A stretch of 64,000 nucleotides of DNA from the NCBI GenBank assembly GCA_943372645.1, contig CALRZN010000010.1:94389-158388 (forward strand). The letters run 5' to 3'. The translations under genes were made by a program, and so were the position numbers. Positions 7,974-20,166 of this stretch are shown here, in pieces (positions within the stretch are counted from its first letter, which is position 1; every line of letters begins with the position of its first letter). The notes beneath the pieces are model-generated. The model made no database searches. It worked only from the letters and a program-made list of their open reading frames with translations, and was not told where the DNA came from. The stretch is from VBWE01 sp943372645 (GTDB lineage: Bacteria > Bacteroidota > Bacteroidia > Palsa-965).

Positions 7974-8420
7974 ATGAAAAAGAAAATGATACTTCCATTA
8001 ATTGCATTGATTGCAATAACCTTCTCCGCCTGCCGCAAATATGAAGAGGGGCCGGGCATCAGCCTGCTTTCTCGTAAAAGGCGGGTCGAAAACAGTTGGT
8101 TCGTTGAAAAATGCCTGGTGAACGGAGCTGACAGTACAGCTGTTTACGCACAGTATTACGCAGGCGAGTTTTATGACCTTGATGGCAATTACCGCACCCT
8201 ATATGCAAGGCATATATGGGGAGTTACACCCGCTGAAGTATACGGAACATGGGAATTCCAGAATCGGGACCGGGAGATTAAGCGTACACTGAGCGATGGC
8301 ACCATCGAAATAATTGAAATCATACGGCTCAAAAACAATTCGTTCTGGTACCGCACGAAGTGCGGTAACGACGTGGTGGAATTTCACCTCACCAACGATC
8401 AGCGGGATGTTCCGCAGTAA
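7974..8420 (+). CDS. Small lipoprotein, lipocalin-like
   Basis: The 148-residue protein has a short basic start (MKKKM), a hydrophobic core and a lipobox (ITFSAC, cysteine at about residue 19), so it should be lipidated in the cell envelope. After the lipobox comes KYEEGPGISLLSRKRRVENSW, an opening I associate with small Bacteroidota lipoproteins of lipocalin-like fold (one beta-barrel, roughly 130 residues). Later strands contain YDLDGNYR and GTWEFQNRDREIKRT, as in that fold. No ligand or function can be assigned. An in-frame extension upstream to 7734 lacks coding character and is left out. A shared terminator separates it from the convergent rpoC. Confidence 0.75.
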   Translation: MKKKMILPLIALIAITFSACRKYEEGPGISLLSRKRRVENSWFVEKCLVNGADSTAVYAQYYAGEFYDLDGNYRTLYARHIWGVTPAEVYGTWEFQNRDREIKRTLSDGTIEIIEIIRLKNNSFWYRTKCGNDVVEFHLTNDQRDVPQ

Positions 8421-8433
8421 AACGAAACCGCAT

Positions 8434-8470
8434 AAAAAAAGTCCCGGCACGTAATGTACCGGGACTTTTC
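8434..8470. terminator. Bidirectional terminator between the lipoprotein gene and rpoC
   Basis: GTCCCGG (8441-8447) pairs with CCGGGAC (8459-8465). Seven A residues precede the stem and four T residues follow it, so it can end both converging transcripts. Confidence 0.85.
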
Positions 8471-8489
8471 ATATTGTATGAAAGAATGC

Positions 8490-11400
8490 TTACGCTTCTG
8501 CTTCCATGGCTTCTTTTTTCGCAGCCATGAGTTTTTCGTATTCTTCTTTCGAACCCACCACCATGCGCTCGTACTCGCGCATACCGGTACCTGCGGGGAT
8601 GAGGTGACCAACGATCACGTTTTCCTTCAGGCCGAGCAGTGTGTCCTGTTTGCCGTTTACTGCAGCTTCGTTCAGTACTTTGGTTGTTTCCTGGAACGAT
8701 GCAGCCGATACCCAGCTGTTTGTCTGTAATGACGCACGGGTAATACCCTGCAGAATCTGCTGCGATGTGGCCGGAGAGGCGTCGCGTGCTTCAACCAGTT
8801 TCTGGTCTTTACGCTTCAGCATCGAGTTTTCATCGCGCAGTTTACGTGCGGTAATAATCTGGCCTGCTTTCATGCTCTGCGAATCGCCCGGATCCATTAC
8901 GACTTTCTTGCCGTAAAGACGGTCGTTCTCTTCCATAAAGTCGGCCTTGTTCACGATCTGTAATTCGAGGAACATGGTATCGCCCGGTTCCGAGATGTCT
9001 ACTTTACGCATCATCTGGCGAACGATAACTTCGAAGTGTTTATCGTTGATTTTCACACCCTGCAAACGGTACACTTCCTGTACTTCGTTTACGAGGTATT
9101 CCTGTACTGCAGTCGGTCCTTTGATCGCCAGGATGTCTCCCGGGCTGATCGAACCGTCTGAAAGCGCTTCACCGGCACGGATGAAGTCGTTTTCCTGTAC
9201 AAGGATGTGTTTCGACAGCGGAACGAGGTATGTTTTACGTTCACCGGTACGTGATTCAACCATGAGCTCGCGGTTACCACGTTTGATTTTACCAAACGAA
9301 ACGATACCGTCGATTTCTGATACAACAGCCGGGTTGCTCGGGTTACGTGCTTCGAAAAGCTCGGTAACACGCGGCAGACCACCCGTGATATCGCCTGATT
9401 TGGCAAGCGAACGCGGAATCTTCACCAGGATCTGGCCGGCTTCGATTTTCGCGCCGTCGTTCACCACCACGTGCGAACCTACCGGGATGTTGTAGTTTTT
9501 CAGAATCTCATCACCGCTCATGATGCGGATCAGCGGGTTCTTGGTTTTATCTTTCGATTCGGTGATTACCTTTTCTTTGAAGCCGGTCTGTTCGTCCGAT
9601 TCTTCGCGGAAGGTTACACCTTCTTCGATGTGTTCGTAAGCAATTTTACCTGCGAATTCCGAAACGATTACTGCGTTGAACGGATCCCAGTCGCAGATGA
9701 GCTCGCCTTTTTTCACGTTGTCGCCGTTTTTCACATACAGCTGTGAACCGTACGGTACGTTGCCGGTAGCTACCACGATCAGCGTGTTTGCATCGAGGAT
9801 GCGCATCTCTGCTGAACGCGAGATAACAACGTCAACCATGTTACCTTCAGCGTTTTTACGCTTAACGGTGCGCAGTTCTTCGATTTCGAGAATACCATCG
9901 TATTTCGCTTCGATTTTTGCGGAGTTGGCGCTGCCCTGGGCAATACCACCTACGTGGAACGTACGCAGGGTAAGCTGTGTACCCGGTTCACCGATGGACT
10001 GTGCGGCAATTACACCTACAGCTTCACCGATCTGTACCATGCGGCCCGAAGCGAGGTTACGTCCGTAACATTTCGCGCACACACCCGATTTCGATTCGCA
10101 GGTGAGTACCGAACGGATTTCAACCGATTCGATGGCCGAGTTGGCAATGCGGTGTCCAACTTCTTCGGTGATCTGCTCGCCGGCCGGAACAATTACGTCG
10201 CCGGTTTGCGGATCATATACATTGTGTACAGTTGTACGACCGAGGATACGGTCATACAGCGGCTCCACAATATCTTCGTTTTTCTTGAGCGCTGTAGCAA
10301 TCAGTCCGCGGAGTGTTCCGCAGTCATCAATGTTAATTACAACATCCTGTGCAACGTCAACTAAGCGGCGGGTAAGGTAACCGGCATCCGCTGTTTTAAG
10401 AGCGGTATCGGCGAGACCTTTACGTGCACCGTGGGTAGAGATGAAGTACTCAAGGATGGACAGCCCTTCTTTAAAGTTCGAGATAACCGGGTTTTCGATA
10501 ATCTCGCCGCCCGAAGCACCTGCTTTCGACGGCTTGGCCATCAGACCACGCATACCGCCGAGCTGTTTGATCTGCTCTTTCGAACCACGTGCACCCGAGT
10601 CAAGCATCATATACACCGGGTTGAAGCCCTGGCGATCGTTGGTTAACTGGTCAAGTACGCGTTTGGTGATGCGGTTGTTGGTATGTGTCCAGATGTCGAT
10701 TACCTGGTTGTAACGTTCGTTGTTGGTAATGAAACCCATGTTGTAGTTCATCATTACCTCTTCCACTTCGGCCTGCGCAGCAAGAATCATCTTTTCCTTT
10801 TCTTCCGGAACGATGATATCACCGAGGTTAAACGAAAGACCACCTTTAAATGCCATTTTGAATCCGAGTTCTTTGATGTCATCAAGGAACTTGGCCGTAA
10901 CAGCCATGTTGGTTTCTTTCAGGATATTACCGATGATGTCGCGAAGCGATTTCTTGGTAAGCAGTTCGTTGATGTAACCAACTCCCTGCGGAACAACCTG
11001 GTTGAAAATGATGCGGCCGAGTGTGGTTTCGATGATTTTCGGAACGAGGCTGCCGTCTTTTTCTTTGTGGTTGTTGATTTTTACTTTTACAAATGCGTTC
11101 AGATCAACACGGCCTTCGTTGTAGGCAATGATGGCTTCCTCGGCATTGTAGAACGTAAGTCCGCCACCTTTAACAGCGTGCGTTTCGTCGGTAGTACGGC
11201 CTTTGGTCATGTAGTACAGACCAAGAACCATGTCCTGTGAAGGAACCGCGATCGGCGCACCGTTGGCCGGGTTCAGGATGTTGTGCGAAGCCAGCATAAG
11301 CAGCTGTGCTTCGAGAATAGCAGCGTTACCAAGCGGTACGTGTACCGCCATCTGGTCACCGTCAAAGTCAGCGTTGAATGCCGTACACACCAGCGGGTGC

Positions 11401-12788
11401 AGCTGAATCGCTTTGCCCTCGATGAGTTTCGGCTGGAACGACTGGATACCTAAGCGGTGCAGTGTCGGGGCGCGGTTAAGCAGAACCGGGTGACCTTTCA
11501 GTACGTTTTCGAGAATATCCCAAACAACGGCATCTTTACGGTCAACGATTTTCTTCGCGCTCTTCACCGTTTTAACGATACCGCGCTCGATGAGTTTGCG
11601 GATGATAAACGGTTTGAACAGCTCGGCTGCCATTTCTTTCGGCAGACCACATTCGTGTAATTTTAATTCCGGACCTACGACGATTACCGAACGTGCCGAG
11701 TAGTCAACACGTTTACCAAGCAGGTTCTGACGGAAACGGCCCTGCTTGCCTTTCAGCGAGTCAGAGAGTGACTTCAGTGCGCGGTTCGATTCGGTTTTCA
11801 CCGCATTCGATTTGCGTGAGTTGTCGAACAATGAATCAACCGCTTCCTGCAGCATACGTTTTTCGTTGCGGAGGATCACGTCAGGCGCTTTGATTTCGAT
11901 GAGGCGCTTCAGACGGTTGTTACGGATGATCACACGGCGGTAGAGGTCGTTCAGATCGGATGTAGCGAAACGGCCGCCATCCAGCGGAACGAGCGGACGC
12001 AGTTCCGGCGGAATAACCGGCACTACTTTTACGATCATCCATTCCGGACGGTTTTCTACTATTTTGTTTGCCTGGCGGAATGCTTCCACCACCTGCAGAC
12101 GCTTCAGCGCTTCGTTTTTACGCTGCTGCGATGTTTCGGTGCTGGCTTTGTGACGCAGATCGAATGAAAGTTCATCCAGGTTGATGCGGTTCAGTAACAT
12201 GTACAGCGCATCGGCACCCATCTTGGCGATGAATTTATTCGGATCGGAATCATCCAGGTACTGGTTGTCTTTCGGCAGTTTTTCGAGGATTTCGAGGTAC
12301 TGTTCTTCCGTGAGGAATTCCATGTACGTCAAACCTTCGCGGCCCTGCACACCCGGGTTGATTACCACGTAACGCTCGTAATAGATAATCATATCGAGCT
12401 TTTTGGTAGGCAGACCGAGCAGGTAGCCGATTTTGTTCGGGAGTGAACGGAAATACCAGATGTGTGCTACCGGAACGGTGAGGTTGATGTGCCCCATGCG
12501 CTCGCGGCGAACTTTTTTCTCGGTTACTTCCACACCGCAGCGGTCGCACACAATCCCTTTGTAACGGATGCGTTTGTACTTGCCGCAATGACATTCCCAG
12601 TCTTTTACCGGTCCGAAAATACGTTCGCAGAACAGGCCGTCGCGTTCGGGCTTGTAGGTGCGGTAGTTGATCGTTTCCGGTTTAAGTACTTCCCCGCTGG
12701 AACGCTCGAGAATAGACTCGGGCGAAGCCAGGCTGATGGTGATCTTAGAGAAGTTACTCTTTATTTTGACATCTTTTCTGAAGGACAT
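8490..12788 (-). CDS. rpoC: DNA-directed RNA polymerase subunit beta'
   Basis: The 1432-residue beta' subunit forms the active-site clamp of RNA polymerase. Seen directly: the N-terminal zinc ribbon CHCGKYKRIRYKGIVCDRCG (about residues 66-85), the Mg-binding NADFDGDQM loop, the bridge helix/trigger loop region, and the second cysteine cluster CESKSGVCAKCYG. It lacks the large lineage-specific insertions of cyanobacteria and ends in a short Glu/Ala-rich tail. An SD-like AAAGGAG lies just before the ATG, unusual for this phylum, where SD sequences are generally weak. It follows rpoB by 41 bases and is the last gene of the secE-rpoC cluster, closed by the terminator at 8434-8470. Confidence 0.98.
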   Translation of the reverse strand: MSFRKDVKIKSNFSKITISLASPESILERSSGEVLKPETINYRTYKPERDGLFCERIFGPVKDWECHCGKYKRIRYKGIVCDRCGVEVTEKKVRRERMGHINLTVPVAHIWYFRSLPNKIGYLLGLPTKKLDMIIYYERYVVINPGVQGREGLTYMEFLTEEQYLEILEKLPKDNQYLDDSDPNKFIAKMGADALYMLLNRINLDELSFDLRHKASTETSQQRKNEALKRLQVVEAFRQANKIVENRPEWMIVKVVPVIPPELRPLVPLDGGRFATSDLNDLYRRVIIRNNRLKRLIEIKAPDVILRNEKRMLQEAVDSLFDNSRKSNAVKTESNRALKSLSDSLKGKQGRFRQNLLGKRVDYSARSVIVVGPELKLHECGLPKEMAAELFKPFIIRKLIERGIVKTVKSAKKIVDRKDAVVWDILENVLKGHPVLLNRAPTLHRLGIQSFQPKLIEGKAIQLHPLVCTAFNADFDGDQMAVHVPLGNAAILEAQLLMLASHNILNPANGAPIAVPSQDMVLGLYYMTKGRTTDETHAVKGGGLTFYNAEEAIIAYNEGRVDLNAFVKVKINNHKEKDGSLVPKIIETTLGRIIFNQVVPQGVGYINELLTKKSLRDIIGNILKETNMAVTAKFLDDIKELGFKMAFKGGLSFNLGDIIVPEEKEKMILAAQAEVEEVMMNYNMGFITNNERYNQVIDIWTHTNNRITKRVLDQLTNDRQGFNPVYMMLDSGARGSKEQIKQLGGMRGLMAKPSKAGASGGEIIENPVISNFKEGLSILEYFISTHGARKGLADTALKTADAGYLTRRLVDVAQDVVINIDDCGTLRGLIATALKKNEDIVEPLYDRILGRTTVHNVYDPQTGDVIVPAGEQITEEVGHRIANSAIESVEIRSVLTCESKSGVCAKCYGRNLASGRMVQIGEAVGVIAAQSIGEPGTQLTLRTFHVGGIAQGSANSAKIEAKYDGILEIEELRTVKRKNAEGNMVDVVISRSAEMRILDANTLIVVATGNVPYGSQLYVKNGDNVKKGELICDWDPFNAVIVSEFAGKIAYEHIEEGVTFREESDEQTGFKEKVITESKDKTKNPLIRIMSGDEILKNYNIPVGSHVVVNDGAKIEAGQILVKIPRSLAKSGDITGGLPRVTELFEARNPSNPAVVSEIDGIVSFGKIKRGNRELMVESRTGERKTYLVPLSKHILVQENDFIRAGEALSDGSISPGDILAIKGPTAVQEYLVNEVQEVYRLQGVKINDKHFEVIVRQMMRKVDISEPGDTMFLELQIVNKADFMEENDRLYGKKVVMDPGDSQSMKAGQIITARKLRDENSMLKRKDQKLVEARDASPATSQQILQGITRASLQTNSWVSAASFQETTKVLNEAAVNGKQDTLLGLKENVIVGHLIPAGTGMREYERMVVGSKEEYEKLMAAKKEAMEAEA

Positions 12789-12829
12789 TTTTTGCTCCTT
12801 TGTTGATGTTCGTTTATTCCGTGAATTAA

Positions 12830-16663
<3,834 letters not shown>

Positions 16664-16688
16664 AAGAACTGATCAACAACAAATGGGA

Positions 16689-16738
16689 TTAGACCTAATC
16701 CCTCTTCCGCCTATGGCATCGGAGGGACTTAGGTCTAA
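16689..16738 (-). promoter_or_regulatory. Long hairpin in the rplL-rpoB intergenic region
   Basis: TTAGACCTAA (16689-16698) pairs perfectly with TTAGGTCTAA (16729-16738), and the stem continues inward as TCCCTC/GAGGGA with one bulged base, giving about 16 pairs. There is no U-tract, so it is unlikely to be a full terminator. In E. coli the same intergenic space holds an attenuator and an RNase III processing site that lower rpoBC expression relative to the ribosomal proteins; a similar role here is inferred from position. Confidence 0.65.
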
Positions 16739-16768
16739 ACCCGCAGGGAGCAGGCAAAAGTGAAGTAA

Positions 16769-17140
16769 TTATTTTACTTCTACTTCAGCGCCTGCTTCGG
16801 TAAGCTGTTTTTTCAGGTCTTCTGCAGTAGCTTTATCAACACCTTCTTTGAGCGGCTTCGGAGCCGTGTCAACGAGGTCTTTTGCTTCTTTCAGTCCGAG
16901 ACCGGTGAGGTCTTTCACCAGTTTCACAACTGCGAGTTTGTTTTGTCCGCCAGCTTTCAGGATCACATCAAATGTGGTCTTTTCAGCAGCAGCTTCTCCG
17001 CCACCTGCAGGAGCAGCAACAGCTACAGCAGCAGCAGCCGGTTCGATACCATACTCGTCTTTCAGAATTTTTGCCAGTTCGTTAACTTCTTTAACTGTAA
17101 GAGCAACGAGTGATTCGGCGATAGCTTTAACGTCAGCCAT
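16769..17140 (-). CDS. rplL: 50S ribosomal protein L7/L12
   Basis: This 123-residue stalk protein recruits translational GTPases. The N-terminal dimerisation helices come first, then the Ala/Gly/Pro-rich hinge (AAAAVAVAAPAGGGEAAA). The globular C-terminal domain carries TFDVILKAGGQNKLAVVKLV and the GLGLKEAKDLV helix that binds elongation factors. It is 74 bases downstream of rplJ, as expected for the L10-L12 pair, and is followed by the long hairpin before rpoB. Confidence 0.97.
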   Translation of the reverse strand: MADVKAIAESLVALTVKEVNELAKILKDEYGIEPAAAAVAVAAPAGGGEAAAEKTTFDVILKAGGQNKLAVVKLVKDLTGLGLKEAKDLVDTAPKPLKEGVDKATAEDLKKQLTEAGAEVEVK

Positions 17141-17214
17141 TTTATTTGAGTTTTAAATTTTACTTGGTTAGAATTGTTTTTGTTTGTTGTATTTTTTCAA
17201 TCGGTCGCCCGGAA

Positions 17215-17748
17215 TTATTCGGGGCGTTCGGAGAGTGTTTTTACCAGGCCAGCGATTTTCTGTCCGGCGCTGTTCTGCAGCGCGCTGATAACGTTTTTCG
17301 CAGGAGACTGGAGCAGTCCGATTACTTCGCCGATCATCTCGTTTTTCGACTTGATGGCTGCGAGTGCATCTAACTGATCGTTTCCGATGTACACACTTTC
17401 CTCAACATACGCTGCTTTCAGGATCGGCTTTTCTACCTTTTCGGTTTTGCGAAACTCCTTGATAAGCTTTGCGGGCTCATTGGCAGTTTCAGCGAAGAGG
17501 ATCGAAGTAGCACCTTTAAGCGTGTCGTACAGCGGGCTGAATTCGGTATCATTGGTACGCTCGAGGGCCTTGCGGAGGAGGGTGTTTTTCACCACTACCA
17601 TCTGGATATTCTTCTGGAAACACAGGCGGCGCAGTTTGCTTGTTTTAGCAGACGGCATTGCCGAGGTGTCAGCCAGGTAGAAATGCTTGTTGTTCGCAAG
17701 ACGCTCAGCGAGATCGCTGATAATTTGTGATTTGTCTTCTTTTTTCAT
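17215..17748 (-). CDS. rplJ: 50S ribosomal protein L10
   Basis: The 177-residue protein anchors L7/L12 dimers to the 23S rRNA stalk base. It starts MKKEDKSQIISDLAERL, includes the RNA-binding block KTSKLRRLCFQKNIQMVVVKNTLLRKAL (shown only as a reference to residues about 33-60), and ends in a helix for L12 binding. In many bacteria L10 represses its own operon by binding the leader; no such leader structure is obvious in the 28-base gap to rplA. Confidence 0.96.
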   Translation of the reverse strand: MKKEDKSQIISDLAERLANNKHFYLADTSAMPSAKTSKLRRLCFQKNIQMVVVKNTLLRKALERTNDTEFSPLYDTLKGATSILFAETANEPAKLIKEFRKTEKVEKPILKAAYVEESVYIGNDQLDALAAIKSKNEMIGEVIGLLQSPAKNVISALQNSAGQKIAGLVKTLSERPE

Positions 17749-17776
17749 GGATTCTCACTTTGAAGTTCCGCAGAAC

Positions 17777-18469
17777 TTAGGCAAGCGATTTGGTTTCGAT
17801 CAAAACACTCGGGCTCATCGTGCTCGACATGTAAACGCTCAGCAGGTAAGTGCCTTTAGCCGATGACGGCTTGAGTTTTACAATGCTCTGCATGATCTCG
17901 TTCGCGTTTTCAAAAAGTTTGTCCGCATCAAATGATGCTTTTCCGACAGATGCGTGGATGATACCGGCTTTATCAACTTTGAAGTCGATTTTACCGCCTT
18001 TGGCAGCTGCAACGGCTTTGCCCACTTCCATGGTTACCGTTCCCGTTTTCGGGTTCGGCATCAGGCCGCGGGGACCGAGCACTTTACCTAAGGCACCTAC
18101 TTTACCCATCATGCTGGGCGTGGTGATAATTACGTCAACATCTGTCCAGCCTTCTTTGATTTTAGCGATGTAATCGTCGCCGCCAACGAAATCAGCACCT
18201 GCAGCTTTTGCTTCGGCTTCTTTGTCGGGTGTGCAGATTACGAGGATACGGATGGTTTTACCGGTTCCGTGCGGAAGGGTAACAGTACCACGTACCATCT
18301 GGTTTGCTTTGCGCGGATCAACGCCGAGGCGGATGCTCAGATCAACTGACGCGTCGAATTTGGTAGTGGTGATGTCTTTCACAACACTGGCTGCTTCCCG
18401 GAGGGTGTAAGCCTTTGTTGCGTCGTACTTCGCCATAGCCGCTTTGCGCTTTTTTGCTAGTTTAGCCAT
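17777..18469 (-). CDS. rplA: 50S ribosomal protein L1
   Basis: The 230-residue L1 protein forms the mobile E-site stalk. It has the N-terminal MAKLAKKRK start and the conserved GTVTLPHGTGKTIRI and PRGLMPNPKTGTV segments. The C-terminal two-domain fold ends in the GTYLLSVYMSSTMSPSV region. I start it at the ATG 18467-18469, because MAKL is the usual family start; another in-frame ATG nine bases upstream (18478) is possible. It directly follows rplK. Confidence 0.96.
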   Translation of the reverse strand: MAKLAKKRKAAMAKYDATKAYTLREAASVVKDITTTKFDASVDLSIRLGVDPRKANQMVRGTVTLPHGTGKTIRILVICTPDKEAEAKAAGADFVGGDDYIAKIKEGWTDVDVIITTPSMMGKVGALGKVLGPRGLMPNPKTGTVTMEVGKAVAAAKGGKIDFKVDKAGIIHASVGKASFDADKLFENANEIMQSIVKLKPSSAKGTYLLSVYMSSTMSPSVLIETKSLA

Positions 18470-18527
18470 TTTGATCATTTATGGATGTTCGAACGTCGCG
18501 CATATAGCGGACTCCATCCGGTTTAAC

Positions 18528-18971
18528 TTAATTTTTAAGCGGGCTTTCGCCGGTAACGTTTACACCCATACTGCGGGCAGTACCGGCAACCATGCTCATT
18601 GCAGACTCCATGGTAAAGCAGTTGAGGTCGGGCATTTTCGCTTCAGCGATCTGGCGAACCTGATCCCAGCTGATCGAACCCACTTTTTTGCGGTTCGATT
18701 CACCGGATCCGTCCTGGATCTTGGCGAACTCCTTGATCTGCACAGCTACCGGCGGTTGTTTCGTGATAAATTCAAATGATTTATCGGTATAAACCGTGAT
18801 GATAACCGGCAGTACCTTGCCTGCTTTATCCTGTGTTCTGGCATTGAACTGCTTGCAAAACTCCATGATGTTCACCCCTTTCGCACCCAGTGCCGGGCCG
18901 ATAGGAGGTGAAGGGTTGGCTGCGCCACCCTTGATCTGAAGCTTGATCATTGCACTGATTTCTTTTGCCAT
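18528..18971 (-). CDS. rplK: 50S ribosomal protein L11
   Basis: The 147-residue protein of the GTPase-associated centre shows the proline-rich PSPPIGPALGAKGVNIMEFC hinge in its N-terminal domain. It ends with the C-terminal rRNA-binding domain (MVAGTARSMGVNV). Length and order (nusG-rplK-rplA) are standard. Confidence 0.97.
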   Translation of the reverse strand: MAKEISAMIKLQIKGGAANPSPPIGPALGAKGVNIMEFCKQFNARTQDKAGKVLPVIITVYTDKSFEFITKQPPVAVQIKEFAKIQDGSGESNRKKVGSISWDQVRQIAEAKMPDLNCFTMESAMSMVAGTARSMGVNVTGESPLKN

Positions 18972-19038
18972 TTTACAGTTTTACTTTTTACTGAATTTGT
19001 TTCTGTTATGATGGAAGCGCGTAACAGCGAATTAAAAA

Positions 19039-19602
19039 TTACTCTTTCTCAACCTGCATGTAGTTGAGTTCGAGCGGTGTTTTGCGGCCGAAGATTTTCA
19101 CCATCACTTTCAGTTTCTTCTTCTCTTCGTTGATCTCTTCGATCACGCCGCTGAATGTGTTGAACGGACCGTCAATTACTTTTACGGTTTCGCCCACCAC
19201 AAACGAGTGAACCATTGTTTCTTCATTGCCGGCCATTTCATCCACTTTGCCGAGGATGCGGTTGATTTCGGCCAGGCGCAGCGGAACAGCTTCGCCATTT
19301 TTTGAACCGAGAAAACCAATTACGCCGGTAATGTTTTTTATCACGTGGGGAATTTCACCCACAAGCACACCTTCGAGCATGATGTAGCCCGGGAAGATGT
19401 TGCGTTCTTTGGCAACTTTTTTCCCGTTACGAACCTGGATTACCTTTTCCATGGGAATGAGCACCTGTGAAACATAGTCATTCATCCCGAGGCGGGTAAT
19501 TTCCGATTCGATGTATTGCTTTACTTTCTTCTCCTTGCCGTTCACCACGCGCAATACGTACCATTTCTTAACCTGCTGATCGGTGTTGGTTGTTTCGGAC
19601 AT
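19039..19602 (-). CDS. nusG: Transcription termination/antitermination factor NusG
   Basis: The 187-residue protein binds the RNA polymerase clamp and couples it to ribosomes or Rho. The NGN domain starts KKWYVLRVVNGKEKKVKQYI and contains the RNIFPGYIMLE core. The C-terminal KOW domain includes VGETVKVIDGPFNTFSGVIEEIN. The N-terminal tail MSETTNTDQQV is short and acidic. It sits 77 bases after secE, the usual pairing. Confidence 0.96.
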   Translation of the reverse strand: MSETTNTDQQVKKWYVLRVVNGKEKKVKQYIESEITRLGMNDYVSQVLIPMEKVIQVRNGKKVAKERNIFPGYIMLEGVLVGEIPHVIKNITGVIGFLGSKNGEAVPLRLAEINRILGKVDEMAGNEETMVHSFVVGETVKVIDGPFNTFSGVIEEINEEKKKLKVMVKIFGRKTPLELNYMQVEKE

Positions 19603-19679
19603 CGTAAGGCGATTATTACGTAATTCGTTTTTTCTTTAAGTTGGATTGATTTTTCGGGTTCTGAACCAGGCGCTGGAAA

Positions 19680-19871
19680 TCAGCCTACGCTGTATATCAG
19701 CTCCATCAGATTTCTGAATCCGAAATCCATCAACCAGACGATGACTGCAAAAATGACTGAAGCGATCATAACAATGATTGCACTTTCCTGGAGTTCGCTC
19801 CAGGTAGGCCATGTTACTTTGTTCAGCAACTCGTTGCTGACCTCTTCGAAATACGTTTTTATTTTGCTCAT
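19680..19871 (-). CDS. secE: Preprotein translocase subunit SecE
   Basis: The 63-residue single-span subunit stabilises SecY in the Sec translocon. It has the short amphipathic helix KTYFEEVSNELLNKVTWPTW with the family-defining KVTWP motif, then one transmembrane segment (about residues 31-55). This is the short bacterial form without the two extra helices of E. coli. It lies between tRNA-Trp and nusG. Confidence 0.95.
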   Translation of the reverse strand: MSKIKTYFEEVSNELLNKVTWPTWSELQESAIIVMIASVIFAVIVWLMDFGFRNLMELIYSVG

Positions 19872-19988
19872 GGCTTTATGTTGCTTTCGCGGTCTGCCGG
19901 TCTGGTTTTGTGATTCACCGGTTATCCGGGTTTCACAGCACTTTTATAAAATCCATTCTTCTGCCGAAGCGTGGCCGCATTTATTTTG

Positions 19989-20059
19989 CACGGGCACCAG
20001 GATTCGAACCTAGATCAACGGTTTTGGAGACCGCTATTCTACCATTGAACTATGCCCGT
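19989..20059 (-). tRNA. tRNA-Trp (CCA anticodon)
   Basis: The cloverleaf is complete: acceptor ACGGGCA/TGCCCGT, D-arm GTTCAATGGTAGAA, anticodon loop CTCCAAA with CCA, T-arm with GTTCGAAT, and G discriminator. The 3' CCA is not encoded in full. It lies between tuf and secE, a position seen in many bacteria but not in E. coli. Confidence 0.95.
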
Positions 20060-20103
20060 TTTTGATTGCAGTTCGCACTGCAATCAGTACTTCTTATTGG
20101 CAG

Positions 20104-20142
20104 CTAAAGGTGTTCCCGGAATAATACCGGAAACACCTTTAG
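20104..20142 (-). other. Long hairpin between tuf and tRNA-Trp
   Basis: CTAAAGGTGTT (20104-20114) pairs with AACACCTTTAG (20132-20142), and CCGG/CCGG closes inside it. On the minus strand no U-tract follows, so it may be a processing or transcript-stabilising element at the 3' end of tuf rather than a strong terminator. Confidence 0.6.
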
Positions 20143-20166
20143 TCCGTTTTTCTGGCTGAGCCGAGA

